Notes under the pieces: model-generated | The model's input: only the letters and a program-made list of their open reading frames with translations | Database searches by the model: none | Told to the model about the DNA's origin: nothing | Source of the DNA: Wenjunlia vitaminophila DSM 41686 | Lineage (GTDB): Bacteria > Actinomycetota > Actinomycetes > Streptomycetales > Streptomycetaceae | Assembly: GCF_000380165.1 (NCBI RefSeq) | Contig: NZ_KB904634.1 | Span: forward strand, 272,493-336,492 | DNA: 64,000 nucleotides | Direction: 5' to 3' | Made by a program: the position numbers and the translations under genes | Shown here: positions 8,493 through 17,113 of the stretch, one piece after another | Layout of the letters: every line of letters starts with the position of its first letter | Numbering within the stretch: the stretch's first letter is position 1

Positions 8493-9551
8493 ATGGAGCT
8501 TCCGGTGATGCCCCCCGTCCAGCCGATGCTCGCCAGCCCGGCCCCGAGCATCCCGCCCGGAATGAGCTACGAGGCCAAGTGGGACGGTTTCCGGGCCATC
8601 GTCTTCAAGGACCATGACGAGGTGGAGATCTCCAGCCGCTCCACCAAGCCGCTGGGGCGCTACTTCCCCGAGGTGGTCGGCGCCTGCCTGGAGCAGTTGC
8701 CCCGCAGGTGCGTGGTGGACGCGGAGATCGTCGTGGTCACCGGACGCCGACTGGACTTCGACGCGCTGCTGGAGCGCATCCATCCGGCGGAGTCCCGGGT
8801 GCGGCTGTTGTCCGAGCGGACCCCGGCGCACCTGGTGGTCTTCGACCTGCTGGCGCTGGGCGACACGTCGCTGCTGGACGCGCCCCTGCGGGTGCGGCGC
8901 GCCGCCCTGCTGGAGGCCCTGCACAACGCCAGGCCTCCCGTCCACGTCGCCCCGGCCACCCTGGACATCCAGGTGGCCCAGCAGTGGTTCGAGCAGTTCG
9001 AGGGCGCGGGACTTGACGGGGTGATCGCCAAGCGGCCGGACCAGGCGTACCGGCCGGGCGAGCGGGTGATGGTCAAGGTCAAGCACGAGCGGACGGCCGA
9101 CTGCGTGGTGGCGGGGATGCGCCTGCACAAGAGCGGCCCGGTCGTGGGGTCGCTGCTGCTCGGCCTGTTCGACGAGGCGGGCCGGATGCGGCACGTGGGG
9201 GTCTGCGCCGCGTTCTCGATGGCGCAGCGGCAGAAACTCGCCGACGAGCTGGAGCCCCTGCGGATGCCCTCCGCGCAGGGGCATCCGTGGGAGGACTGGG
9301 CGGACGAGGAGGCACGGGGAGGGGGCCGGATGCCGGGCGCGCCCAGCCGCTGGAGCGCCGGCAAGGACCTGTCCTGGGTTCCGCTGCGACCCGAGCGGGT
9401 CTGTGAGGTCAGCTATGACCACATGCAGGGCGACAGGTTCCGGCACACCGCGCAGTTCCGCAGGTGGCGGCCGGACCGGGAGCCCCGCGGCTGCACGTAC
9501 GCCCAGTTGGAGGAGCCGGTCAGCTACGACCTGCGGAAGGTCCTGGGTTGA
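8493..9551 (+). CDS. ATP-dependent DNA ligase (LigC/LigD-ligase type)
   Basis: 352 residues from ATG 8493. Nucleotidyltransferase motifs are complete: YEAKWDGFRA with the adenylated Lys29 (motif I), SSRSTKPLGRYFPEV (Ia), DAEIVV (III), GLDGVIAKRPD (IV) and VMVKVKH (V). The OB-fold domain occupies about 225-350. Length matches the short LigC-like enzymes. The divergent polymerase-domain gene makes a role in end joining or gap repair likely, separate from the NAD-dependent replicative ligase. Start alternatives upstream are in a promoter-like gap and are less likely. Confidence 0.9.
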   Translation: MELPVMPPVQPMLASPAPSIPPGMSYEAKWDGFRAIVFKDHDEVEISSRSTKPLGRYFPEVVGACLEQLPRRCVVDAEIVVVTGRRLDFDALLERIHPAESRVRLLSERTPAHLVVFDLLALGDTSLLDAPLRVRRAALLEALHNARPPVHVAPATLDIQVAQQWFEQFEGAGLDGVIAKRPDQAYRPGERVMVKVKHERTADCVVAGMRLHKSGPVVGSLLLGLFDEAGRMRHVGVCAAFSMAQRQKLADELEPLRMPSAQGHPWEDWADEEARGGGRMPGAPSRWSAGKDLSWVPLRPERVCEVSYDHMQGDRFRHTAQFRRWRPDREPRGCTYAQLEEPVSYDLRKVLG

Positions 9552-9558
9552 CGGCGGA

Positions 9559-9600
9559 CGCGCCCGGCCAGGGCCGCTGGTGCGGTCCCGGCCGGGCGCG
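9559..9600. terminator. Hairpin terminator between convergent genes
   Basis: Perfect 11-bp inverted repeat CGCGCCCGGCC / GGCCGGGCGCG with a 20-base loop lies 7 bases after the ligase stop and before the end of the leftward MFS gene. No U-tract follows, as is common in high-GC actinomycetes. Confidence 0.65.
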
Positions 9601-9654
9601 GTGGGGTGACGGGGGAACGGGGGGCTGGCCCCTGGGCGGGGGCGGGCCCGGGGC

Positions 9655-11097
9655 TCAGCCGGTGCCGGCCGTCTGCTCCTCGGTGAGGGCTCCGGTGGCG
9701 GGCCGCGGGGCGCGGAAGGTGATCAGGGCCAGTACGGCTCCGGCGGCGGCGATCCCCGCGGCGCCGAGGAACGCGGCGGAGAAGCCGTCGGTCAGCGCGG
9801 CGACGTCGCCCAGTTCGTCGGCCCCCTGGGCGGCGGCCACGGCGGTCATGGCGGCCAGCCCGAGGGCGGAACCGATCTGGTAGCTGGTGTTGACGATGCC
9901 GGAGGCGAGCCCGCCCTCCTCCGGCCGGGCCGCGGAGATGGCGGTGCCCAGGGAGGGGATGAAGGCCAACGACATGCCGGTGGCGGCGACCAGCGAGGCG
10001 GGCAACACGTCCACCGCGTACGCGCCGTCCGGACGGACGAAGGACAGCCACAGCATGCCGGCAGCCAGGGCGACCATTCCGGCAACGATCATCGGCTTGG
10101 GGCCGAAACGGTTCATCAGCCTGGGGGCGAGCAGGACCATCATCAGCATCACGGCGCCGGTCATCGGCAACAGCGCGGCGCCGGAGGCGAACGCCCCGAG
10201 GTCCAGGACCTGTTGCAGGTAGAGGTTGAGGAAGAACCACATCGGGATCCACGCGCCGGCCAGCAGGAGCTGGGCCAGGTTCGCGGCGGCCAGGCTGGGG
10301 GTGCGCAGGATGCTCAGTCGCATCAGCGGCTGGCGGCGCCGGACCTGGACGGCCAGGAACGCCGCCACCAGGGCGATGCCCAGGGCCAGCACCAGCCAGG
10401 TGCTGACCGCGCCCCAGCCGGTCTCCGGAGCGCGGACGACCGCGTAGACGATGGTGGCGAGACCGGCGGTGACGGTCAGGGCGCCGAGGACGTCAACCGA
10501 TCCGCGCGTCGCCGGGGCGGCGGGCATCAGACGGGGGACGGCGAGCAGGGTGACCACGGCGACGGGGATGTTGAGGTAGAACACCCAGGGCCAACTCGTG
10601 TACTCGGTGATGACGCCGCCGAGGAAGACCCCGGCCGTGCCGCCCGCGGGCGCGGCGGCCCCGTAGAGCGCGAACGCCTTGGTGAGCTCCCTGGGGTTCG
10701 AACCGAACAGCATCATCAGCAGGGTGAGGGCCGAGGGCGCGATCAGCGCCGAGCCGGCGCCCTGGACGGCACGGCCGACCAGCTCCACCCACACCTCGCC
10801 GGCGAGTCCCGCGGTGAGCGAGCCGACGGCGAGGACCGCCCAGCCCAGACCGAACACCCGTCTGGCGCCGAACAGGTCGGCCAGCCGCCCGCCGAGCAGC
10901 AGCAGGCCGCCGAACGCCACGACGTAGGCGTTGAAGACCCAGGACAGGTTGCCCTGGGTGAAGCCGAGATCCGCCCGCATCTCGGGGAGGGCCACGCCAA
11001 TGATCGACGTGTCCATGATGACCATGAACTGAGCCATGGCGATGAACGCCAGCGCCCACCAGCGCCGTGGGTCCGGCTGCGGCAGCATCGCGGACAT
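9655..11097 (-). CDS. MFS drug/metabolite exporter, 14-helix EmrB/QacA (DHA2) type
   Basis: 480 residues from ATG 11097, chosen because GAGGTG precedes it; a GTG at 11106 lies inside that ribosome-binding site. Fourteen hydrophobic segments, LGGRLADLFGARRVF (motif A), MDTSIIGVALPEMR (motif D1 of the DHA2 group) and PAGGTAGVFLGGVITEYTSW (motif C) identify the family. A proton-driven efflux pump of the inner membrane is expected; substrate unknown. Two palindromes resembling CsoR-type operators lie just upstream, so metal or sulfur-species control is possible. The gene is monocistronic. Confidence 0.85.
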   Translation of the reverse strand: MSAMLPQPDPRRWWALAFIAMAQFMVIMDTSIIGVALPEMRADLGFTQGNLSWVFNAYVVAFGGLLLLGGRLADLFGARRVFGLGWAVLAVGSLTAGLAGEVWVELVGRAVQGAGSALIAPSALTLLMMLFGSNPRELTKAFALYGAAAPAGGTAGVFLGGVITEYTSWPWVFYLNIPVAVVTLLAVPRLMPAAPATRGSVDVLGALTVTAGLATIVYAVVRAPETGWGAVSTWLVLALGIALVAAFLAVQVRRRQPLMRLSILRTPSLAAANLAQLLLAGAWIPMWFFLNLYLQQVLDLGAFASGAALLPMTGAVMLMMVLLAPRLMNRFGPKPMIVAGMVALAAGMLWLSFVRPDGAYAVDVLPASLVAATGMSLAFIPSLGTAISAARPEEGGLASGIVNTSYQIGSALGLAAMTAVAAAQGADELGDVAALTDGFSAAFLGAAGIAAAGAVLALITFRAPRPATGALTEEQTAGTG

Positions 11098-11111
11098 TTC
11101 AGTCACCTCAA

Positions 11112-11158
11112 ATACTCCGGGGGGGTATGTCGAGGCCGAACATACCCCCTGGGGGTAT
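11112..11158. promoter_or_regulatory. Pair of CsoR/CstR-like operators
   Basis: ATACCCCC-T-GGGGGTAT at 11142-11158 is a perfect 17-bp palindrome, and an imperfect copy (ATACTCCGGGGGGGTAT) sits at 11112-11128, exactly 30 bp away. AT-flanked runs of C and G are the known operator form of CsoR-family repressors (copper, or persulfide for CstR). They occupy the promoter zone of the leftward MFS gene. No csoR gene is in the window, so the link is inference. Confidence 0.55.
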
Positions 11159-11627
11159 CAATGTCCAGGCCGGGTCAGGAGGGGGCCAGGAGGCCCGCCC
11201 GGCCCCCGGACCGGGCGGTGGGTGGTCAACGGGACCGGGCACGCACGGCGGGCCCCGCGGCAGCACGGGCGCGGACACGTGCCACGGGGCAGAGGGGTGA
11301 GCGGGGTGCCCGGCACCGGGAGACGGCCCCGCCACGGCCCGCGGTCAGGCAGGGCAGGGAGGGCGGGCACGGGGGCGGGCACGGGGGGCGGCGTGAGCGC
11401 GTCCACGTTGGTCGCTACCGCGCGGAGCCGGGCGCGGGCGGGGGAACGCGCGGGAAACGCCGCGGCCGGCCCTGCTCCGCTCCGCGGAAGGCGGGCGGGC
11501 GCCGGGCCGCGGCGTGGGTGTGACCAGGCGGGGGCCCCGACGGCCGGTGGCGTCGGGGAACACGGTCAACGACGCGCCGCCCCGGACCCTCAGGGGAGGG
11601 CGGGGCGGCGCGGTCGGCGAGGTGGCG
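11159..11627. other. Intergenic region, ~470 bp, no gene seen
   Basis: The frames across this stretch are low-complexity Arg/Gly/Pro translations with no family signal or ribosome-binding site. It separates the MFS promoter from the 3' end of the leftward M24 peptidase gene. I see no repeat or RNA element beyond general GC-rich hairpin potential. Confidence 0.4.
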
Positions 11628-12752
11628 TCAGGCGGGCAGTACCACCAGGTCGCGGCTGGTGAGGTTGAGCCGCTCACCGCCGTCCTCGACGCAGACCACG
11701 ATGTCCTCGATCCGCGCGCCGAAGCGGTCCGGGAGGTAGATCCCCGGCTCGACGGAGAACGCCATCCCCGGCTCGAGGGCCAGCGTCGAGCCGGCCACGA
11801 TGTAGGGCTCCTCGTGGGTCTCCAGGCCGATGCCGTGGCCGGTCCGGTGGATGAAGTGCTGCCCGTGGCCGGCCTCGGCGATGATGTCCCGGCCCACCGC
11901 GTCCAGTTCCTCGGCGGTGACCCCGGGCCGCACCGCCTCGGTCTGCGCGGCCTGGGCCTGTCGCAGCACCGCGTACAGCTCGCGGAACTCGGCGGGCGGG
12001 TCACCCACGCAGTAGGTGCGGGTGCAGTCCGAACAGTAGCCCTCCTCGGTGGTGCCACCGATGTCGACGACCACCGGGTCACCGGGCCGGATCACCCGCT
12101 CGCCGGGTTCGTGGTGCGGGCTGGCGCTGTTCGGCCCGGCAGCCACGATGACGAAGTCCACGGTGACGTGGCCGGCCTCCACGATGGCGTCGGCGATGTC
12201 GCGGGCGACGTCCCGTTCGGTGCGGCCGGGCAGCAGCCACTCCCCCATCCTGCGGTGCACCCGGTCGATGGCGGCGCCGGCCCGGCGCAGCGCCTCGACT
12301 TCCGCCGCCGACTTGCGGAGCCGCAGCGTGCACAGCACCGCGGAGGCGAGGGAGAGGTCCACCCCGGGCAGGGCGGCGCGGAAGGCCAGGACCTTCTCCG
12401 CCCACATGTGGTTGTCCACGGCCACGCGCTGTCGGCCGTCGGGGAGCCTGGCTGCGATCAGGGCGTACGGGTCGTCGGTCTCCCCGAACCCGGTGATCTC
12501 GATGCCCAGGCTGCCGGCCGGGGAGTCCTCCGCCGCCGGCCGCTCCAGGTTGGGGACGACCAGGAACGGCTCGTCGTGGGCCGGGACGACCAGGCAGGTC
12601 AACCGCTCGAGGGGCATCGCCTGGTAGCCGGTCAGGTAGCGCAGGTCCGATCCCGGCGAGATCAGCAGGGCGTCGAGGCCCTGCTCCGCCGCGGCCTGTC
12701 GTGCCTGGTCCAGCCGCTGGGCGGGGTACAGGTGGTGGAGGTGTTCGCTCAC
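11628..12752 (-). CDS. M24-family aminopeptidase P/prolidase-like metallopeptidase
   Basis: 374 residues from GTG 12752 (GTGGGGAC just upstream); the open frame continues far upstream, but family similarity begins at SEHLHHLYPAQRLDQARQA. Residues 1-130 form the creatinase N-domain (LLISPGSDLRYLTGY). The pita-bread catalytic domain shows the five metal ligands: Asp in VVVDIGG, Asp in CSDCTRTY, His in HRTGHGIGLETHEEP, Glu in VEPGIY and Glu in ARIEDIV. It should release N-terminal residues preceding proline or cleave X-Pro dipeptides in the cytoplasm. Divergent from the kinase-like gene 68 bp away. Confidence 0.9.
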   Translation of the reverse strand: MSEHLHHLYPAQRLDQARQAAAEQGLDALLISPGSDLRYLTGYQAMPLERLTCLVVPAHDEPFLVVPNLERPAAEDSPAGSLGIEITGFGETDDPYALIAARLPDGRQRVAVDNHMWAEKVLAFRAALPGVDLSLASAVLCTLRLRKSAAEVEALRRAGAAIDRVHRRMGEWLLPGRTERDVARDIADAIVEAGHVTVDFVIVAAGPNSASPHHEPGERVIRPGDPVVVDIGGTTEEGYCSDCTRTYCVGDPPAEFRELYAVLRQAQAAQTEAVRPGVTAEELDAVGRDIIAEAGHGQHFIHRTGHGIGLETHEEPYIVAGSTLALEPGMAFSVEPGIYLPDRFGARIEDIVVCVEDGGERLNLTSRDLVVLPA

Positions 12753-12820
12753 GTCCCCACGGTAGGTCACCGCCCCTCCCGGGAACACCCGTCCCCCCGG
12801 CGGGGTCCTACCCTGGGCCG

Positions 12821-13495
12821 GTGGACGAAACAGGGGGCCGGCTGGCCGAGTACCCGGGCCGGACGGCGGACCGGGTGGGGAGCGGGGGCTCGGGGCTCGC
12901 CGGAACGGCCCGACGGCTGCGAGCGCTGCCCCCGTCGTGCGGTCCGGTGCGACTGGTCGCCCTGGACGGGCACGCCGGGGCGGGGAAGACCACGTTCGCC
13001 GGCCGGTTGGCGCCCCTGCTCGACGACGCGCCGGTGGTGCGCCTGGACGACCTCGCCACCCACGAGGAGCTGTTCGACTGGGTGGGGCGGGTGCTCGACC
13101 AGGTGGTGCGTCCGCTCGCGGAGGGCGTGCCCGCGCGGTACCGGGCCTACGACTGGGTGGCCCGTCGGTTCGACGCCCCACGGGTGGTCGAGCCGGCAGC
13201 GGTGGTGCTGCTGGAGGGCGTCGGGGCCGGCCGGCGTGCGCTGCGCCCCTGGCTGGCCAGCACCCTGTGGATGGACCTGGCCCCCGAGGTGGCCCACGCC
13301 CGGGGACGGCGACGGGACGGTGCGGCCCTCTCCGCGTTCTGGCGGCGCTGGGAGCAGGCCGAACGCGCCCACTTCGCCGCGGACCCCTCACGACCCTGGG
13401 CGGACGCGCTGGTGCGGGAGGTGCCGGACGGTTATCGGGTGTGGGCCAGGGTCCCGAACCCCCGCGCCCACGACCTGGTTGATCACCCTGAGTGA
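12821..13495 (+). CDS. P-loop uridine-kinase-like ATP-binding protein
   Basis: 224 residues from GTG 12821. The Walker A motif GHAGAGKTTFA follows a short N-terminal extension; VVRLDDL, DWVARRFDAPRVVEPAAVVLLEGVGAGRR and WMDLAPEVAHARGRRRDG match the nucleoside/phosphoribulokinase-like P-loop fold, with the EGVGA segment as the Walker B region. Substrate is not evident; related actinobacterial proteins are annotated only as uridine kinase-like. It shares a 68-bp divergent promoter with the M24 peptidase gene. Confidence 0.75.
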   Translation: MDETGGRLAEYPGRTADRVGSGGSGLAGTARRLRALPPSCGPVRLVALDGHAGAGKTTFAGRLAPLLDDAPVVRLDDLATHEELFDWVGRVLDQVVRPLAEGVPARYRAYDWVARRFDAPRVVEPAAVVLLEGVGAGRRALRPWLASTLWMDLAPEVAHARGRRRDGAALSAFWRRWEQAERAHFAADPSRPWADALVREVPDGYRVWARVPNPRAHDLVDHPE

Positions 13496-13895
13496 TCGCC
13501 GCCGGTCGGCGGGGCGGTTCCGGTCGGGCCGTTCCGGGGACGGTCGAGCCCCCTGGGCCACGGGCTCCCGACGCTCCCCACGTCCCACTGAGCCTTCCCG
13601 GCACGAGGCTCCCGGGGCCGCCACTTCGGGCCCCGCAGGGCCCCAGGCACCACCCGGGACCGGCAACCAGTCGATCACGCAACGTCACCACAGTTCAGCG
13701 GTCGCGGTGGCCGAATCGTCCCGCTCGGAGCCGCGGCGGCCCCACCCGCACGACGGAACCGCGCTCGCTCGCCGGTACCATGCCAAAGGACGCGTTTGAC
13801 AAGGGTTGTTGGCGCGGTCTTCGTTCAACACCCGCCCGGGATACGGTGGTTCCCAACTCTGGCGGGCCGCGGGGGAAGATCATGTGGGGGACCTG
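13496..13895. other. Intergenic region, 400 bp, promoter of the AAA+ gene
   Basis: No credible gene. The AT-richest part (about 13780-13860) contains TTGACA at 13796 and TACGGT at 13842, both usable as promoter elements for the AAA+ gene, although they do not form one pair with normal spacing. The first 280 bases are GC-rich with short hairpins and may hold the end of the kinase-gene transcript. Confidence 0.35.
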
Positions 13896-15749
13896 ATGGA
13901 CATCAGCGCCAATCGTTCGGGGACCCCCGCCGACCTGGCCTGGTTGCGTGCCGTGGACGCCTACACGGTGGGTGCCTACACGGAGGCCGAGGAGGAGTTC
14001 CGCAGCGCGGTGCGGCTCGACCCCGGCATGGCCGACGGTTGGCTCGGCCTGCACGCCCTACGGGCGGACACCCCCACGGCGCTGCTCCAGATGCACCGGC
14101 ACCGGGACCGATTCGGGGAACAACGCGAACTCCACCGGCGCAAGCTCAGCTCCTGGTACTGGCTGGGCTGGTGGGTGCAGCCGATCCTGGAGACCCACCG
14201 CGACCTGCTCCTCGCGCACGCCTCGCACTGGCTGGACGGGCGGCACGTGGACGAGCTCGAGGCCGCGCTCGCCCTGTGCCCGGACGTGGAGACCGACCCC
14301 CAGGTGCGTTTCCTGCACGCGTGCCGGGCCTACCTGGTCAAGGACTGGGAGCAGGTCATCCGGCACACGGAACCGCTGCTCGACGACCCGGTGCTGGGCA
14401 TCGAGGCCCGCCTGTTCGCGGGGATGGCCCGGGTGCGGCTCGAGCTCTGCGCACCGGCGGAACCGCTGCTCGTCACCGCCCTGATGCGGTGCCGCTCCGA
14501 GCAGCCGCAGCGCAAGGAGTTGCGCTACTGGTTGGGTCGGGCGTACGAGGGCACCGGCCGCAGTGCGGCGGCGCTGCCCCTGTACCGGGCGGTTCACCAG
14601 GTGGACCCCACCTTCATGGACACCGCGGCCCGACTGGCGGCGATCACCGTCGGCGAGGGGCTGGACGACTCCGAGGACCTCACCCCGGTCCCGTTGACCG
14701 GCCTGAGCCAGATGGGCGATCCCGACGGCGGGCAGCCCGTCGATCCCCGGGCGACCACCACGTCCTCGCCGCCCACGCCGGGCGGCGACTCCCCCCGGGA
14801 GAAGGCGGTGCTGCCGGTGGCCCCGGTGCCGTCCAACGGCGGGGTGCTGGCCGCCCCCGATCCCGTGCTGCTCGAACAGGCGCTGGCGGAACTGGAGCGG
14901 ATGGTCGGCCTGGAACCGGTCAAGCGCCAGGTCCGAGCGCTGTCCGCCCAGCTCCGGATGGCCCGGCTGCGGTCCGGGCAGGGACTGCCCGTCCAGCCGC
15001 CGAAACGGCACTTCGTCTTCTCCGGCCCGTCCGGCACCGGCAAGACCACGGTCGCCCGGATACTCGGCCGGGTGTTCTACGCGCTGGGACTGCTGGAGGG
15101 CGAGCACCTGGTGGAGGCGCAGCGCGCCGACCTGGTGGGCGAGTTCCTCGGGCAGACCGCGGTCAAGGCCAACGAGCTGATCGACTCCGCGCTCGGCGGG
15201 GTGCTGTTCGTGGATGAGGCGTACAGCCTGGCCAACTCCGGCTACTCCAAGGGCGACGCCTACGGGGACGAGGCGCTCCAGGTGTTGCTGAAGCGTGCCG
15301 AGGACAACCGTGACCGGTTGGTGGTCATCCTCGCCGGGTACCCCGAGGGCATGGACCGGCTGCTGGCCGCCAATCCCGGGCTGAACTCCCGGTTCACCAC
15401 CCGGGTGGACTTCCCCAGCTACCGCCCTTCGGAGCTGACCCGGATCGGGGAGGTGCTGGCCGAGGAGAACGGCGACCTGTGGGACGAGGAGGCGCTGGAC
15501 GAGCTCCGCAGCATCAGCGGGTACGTGGTGGACCAGTGGTGGATCGACGAACTGGGCAACGGGCGGTTCGTCCGCACCCTGTACGAGAAGAGCTGCGCCT
15601 ACCGCGACCTGCGGCTGTCCACGATGCCCTCGGTGCCCACCCGGGAGGACCTGTCCACCCTGCGGCTGCCCGACCTGATGCAGGCGTACGGCGAGGTGCT
15701 GGCCGGCCGTGACCTGCACGGACGGGAGCAGGAGCCACCAGGCGACTAG
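13896..15749 (+). CDS. TPR-AAA+ ATPase of the CbbX/EccA type
   Basis: 617 residues from ATG 13896, with GGGGGA 5 bases upstream. Residues 1-260 are helical repeats of TPR type (EAEEEFRSAVRLDPGMADGW; PLYRAVHQVDPTFMDTAARL), then a Pro/Ser-rich linker (~275-325). The AAA+ module has FSGPSGTGKTTVAR (Walker A), GVLFVDEAYSLA (Walker B), VVILAGYPEGM (sensor 1) and NPGLNSRF (arginine finger). This architecture matches EccA of type VII secretion and the CbbX family. No other ESX component is encoded in the window, so a secretion role is not supported by context. The stop codon lies within the left end of a MITE-like element. Confidence 0.85.
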   Translation: MDISANRSGTPADLAWLRAVDAYTVGAYTEAEEEFRSAVRLDPGMADGWLGLHALRADTPTALLQMHRHRDRFGEQRELHRRKLSSWYWLGWWVQPILETHRDLLLAHASHWLDGRHVDELEAALALCPDVETDPQVRFLHACRAYLVKDWEQVIRHTEPLLDDPVLGIEARLFAGMARVRLELCAPAEPLLVTALMRCRSEQPQRKELRYWLGRAYEGTGRSAAALPLYRAVHQVDPTFMDTAARLAAITVGEGLDDSEDLTPVPLTGLSQMGDPDGGQPVDPRATTTSSPPTPGGDSPREKAVLPVAPVPSNGGVLAAPDPVLLEQALAELERMVGLEPVKRQVRALSAQLRMARLRSGQGLPVQPPKRHFVFSGPSGTGKTTVARILGRVFYALGLLEGEHLVEAQRADLVGEFLGQTAVKANELIDSALGGVLFVDEAYSLANSGYSKGDAYGDEALQVLLKRAEDNRDRLVVILAGYPEGMDRLLAANPGLNSRFTTRVDFPSYRPSELTRIGEVLAEENGDLWDEEALDELRSISGYVVDQWWIDELGNGRFVRTLYEKSCAYRDLRLSTMPSVPTREDLSTLRLPDLMQAYGEVLAGRDLHGREQEPPGD

Positions 15750-15926
15750 GGCCTGTCTGATAAGTAGCGACCCCCGCCCGGAGGGCGGGGGTCGCGGCGT
15801 CTGGTGCGCGCGATCGCAAGGCGGAGGGTCGTCCTCGTACTGGGCGTACATGGATGATCCCGACAACGCAGCGAGCGTGCGTGCCAGGCGTCACGACCCA
15901 GGCGGGATTCATCAGACAGGCCCTAG
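15746..15926. mobile_element. MITE-like element with perfect 16-bp terminal inverted repeats
   Basis: CTAGGGCCTGTCTGAT at 15746-15761 is repeated inverted at 15911-15926 (ATCAGACAGGCCCTAG), enclosing 149 bp with no gene. Similar short GGCCTGTCTGA-ended elements occur between genes in streptomycetes. The terminal CTAG is self-complementary, so it may be the duplicated target rather than part of the element. The left copy supplies, or preserved, the TAG stop of the AAA+ gene, and the element carries a strong hairpin. Confidence 0.7.
15768..15796. terminator. Strong hairpin terminator inside the MITE-like element
   Basis: GCGACCCCCGCCC / GGGCGGGGGTCGC, a perfect 13-bp stem with a 3-4 base loop (GGA/G), lies 19 bases after the AAA+ stop codon. 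It would end that transcript, so the insertion may have provided the present terminator. Confidence 0.65.
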
Positions 15927-16042
15927 CACCCCACCACCGGCTCGGCCGGCCGGTTGGTGCACCACAGGACGTCCGCTGCCGGGCCGGGCCGGCCCGGCAG
16001 CGGGGGCGAACGCTCAGCCGCGTGCTGCTGGGCGACCGGACC

Positions 16043-17113
16043 CTAGGTCCTGCCCCGGCCCGCCGACTGGGGCGTCTTGCGCGGGGTGGGCCGGTGGGCC
16101 GGGTCGTGGACCTCACCCACCAGCATCTCCAGAACGTCCTCCAGGGCCACCACGCCCAGCACCCGGCCCTCCGCGTCCTCGACCGCCGCCAGGTGGGAGG
16201 CCGCCCTGCGCATCGTGGTCAGGGCGTCGTCCAGGGGCAGGTCCGCCCCGAGGACCGCCATCGCCCGCCACAGCCGCCGGGGCACCGGCAGGTCCGGTTC
16301 CTCCAGCTCGAGCACGTCCTTGACGTGCAGGTAGCCGTGGAAGGCGCCGCCGGGGGCGGTGATCGGGAACCGGGAGAACCCGGTGCGCACGGTCAGGTCC
16401 TCGAGTTGGCGCGGCGTCACCGCGGGGTCCACGGTCACCAGCGACTCATACTTCAACAGCACGTCGGTCACCGGGCGGGTGCCCAGCTCCAGGACGTCCT
16501 CGAGCCGCTCCTGCTCCGCCCGTCCCAACAGCCCGGCCTGCCGGGAGTGCTGCACCAGGTGGGAGAGCTCCTCGCTGGTGAACACCGACTCGACCTCGTC
16601 CTTGGGCTCCACCCGGAGCAGCCGCAGCACCGCGTTGGCGCAGGCGTTGAAGAACGCTATCAACGGGCGCAGCGCCCGGGTGAAGCCGACGAGGGCGACG
16701 CCCAGCCACAGCGCGGTCTTCTCCGGCTTGGCCATGGCGATGTTCTTGGGCACCATCTCGCCGATGACCAGGTGGAGGAAGACCACCACGGCCAGGGCGA
16801 TGACGTAGGAGATCGGGTGGATCAGGTGGCCGGGCACGCTCACGGCGTGGAACGGCCCCTCGAGCAGGTGGGCGACCGTCGGCTCGGCGATGGCACCGAG
16901 GGCCAGGGAGCACACGGTGATCCCGAACTGGGCCGCCGCCAGCATCAGCGACAGGTGTTCGAGGCCGTAGATGACGGTACGGGCACGCCGGTGCTGGAGG
17001 GCGAGCGGTTCCATCTGGTCGCGCCGCACCGACACCAGCGCGAACTCGGCGCCGACGAAGAAGGCGTTGCCGAGCAGCAGCAGCCCGAAGAACAGCAGTT
17101 GCAGCGCGGTCAT
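16043..17113 (-). CDS. CNNM/CBS-domain membrane transporter (hemolysin-C family), lacking the C-terminal CorC domain
   Basis: 356 residues. The CNNM transmembrane domain covers ~1-175 (NAFFVGAEFALVSVRRDQM, with helices near 1-22, 60-80, 100-122 and 130-150, and IGEMVPKNIAMAKPE). A CBS pair follows (~200-330; VEDAEGRVLGVVALEDVLEML). The usual C-terminal CorC/HlyC domain is missing: the protein ends about 25 residues after the second CBS domain. Its start overlaps the preceding family member by 4 bases. Characterised relatives are magnesium/cobalt exporters; the hemolysin name is historical. The two unequal subunits may form a heteromer. Confidence 0.85.
   Translation of the reverse strand: MTALQLLFFGLLLLGNAFFVGAEFALVSVRRDQMEPLALQHRRARTVIYGLEHLSLMLAAAQFGITVCSLALGAIAEPTVAHLLEGPFHAVSVPGHLIHPISYVIALAVVVFLHLVIGEMVPKNIAMAKPEKTALWLGVALVGFTRALRPLIAFFNACANAVLRLLRVEPKDEVESVFTSEELSHLVQHSRQAGLLGRAEQERLEDVLELGTRPVTDVLLKYESLVTVDPAVTPRQLEDLTVRTGFSRFPITAPGGAFHGYLHVKDVLELEEPDLPVPRRLWRAMAVLGADLPLDDALTTMRRAASHLAAVEDAEGRVLGVVALEDVLEMLVGEVHDPAHRPTPRKTPQSAGRGRT

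Noticed and set aside
10690..10705. GGTTCGAACC tRNA T-arm-like sequence
   Set aside because: It lies inside the MFS coding sequence with no acceptor or anticodon stem around it.
12753..13691. Upstream extension of the M24 peptidase frame
   Set aside because: It runs antisense through the kinase-like gene and has no family similarity; GTG 12752 gives the normal length.
13896..15749. Type VII secretion locus
   Set aside because: Only one EccA-like ATPase is present; no WXG100, EccB-E or mycosin gene in the window.
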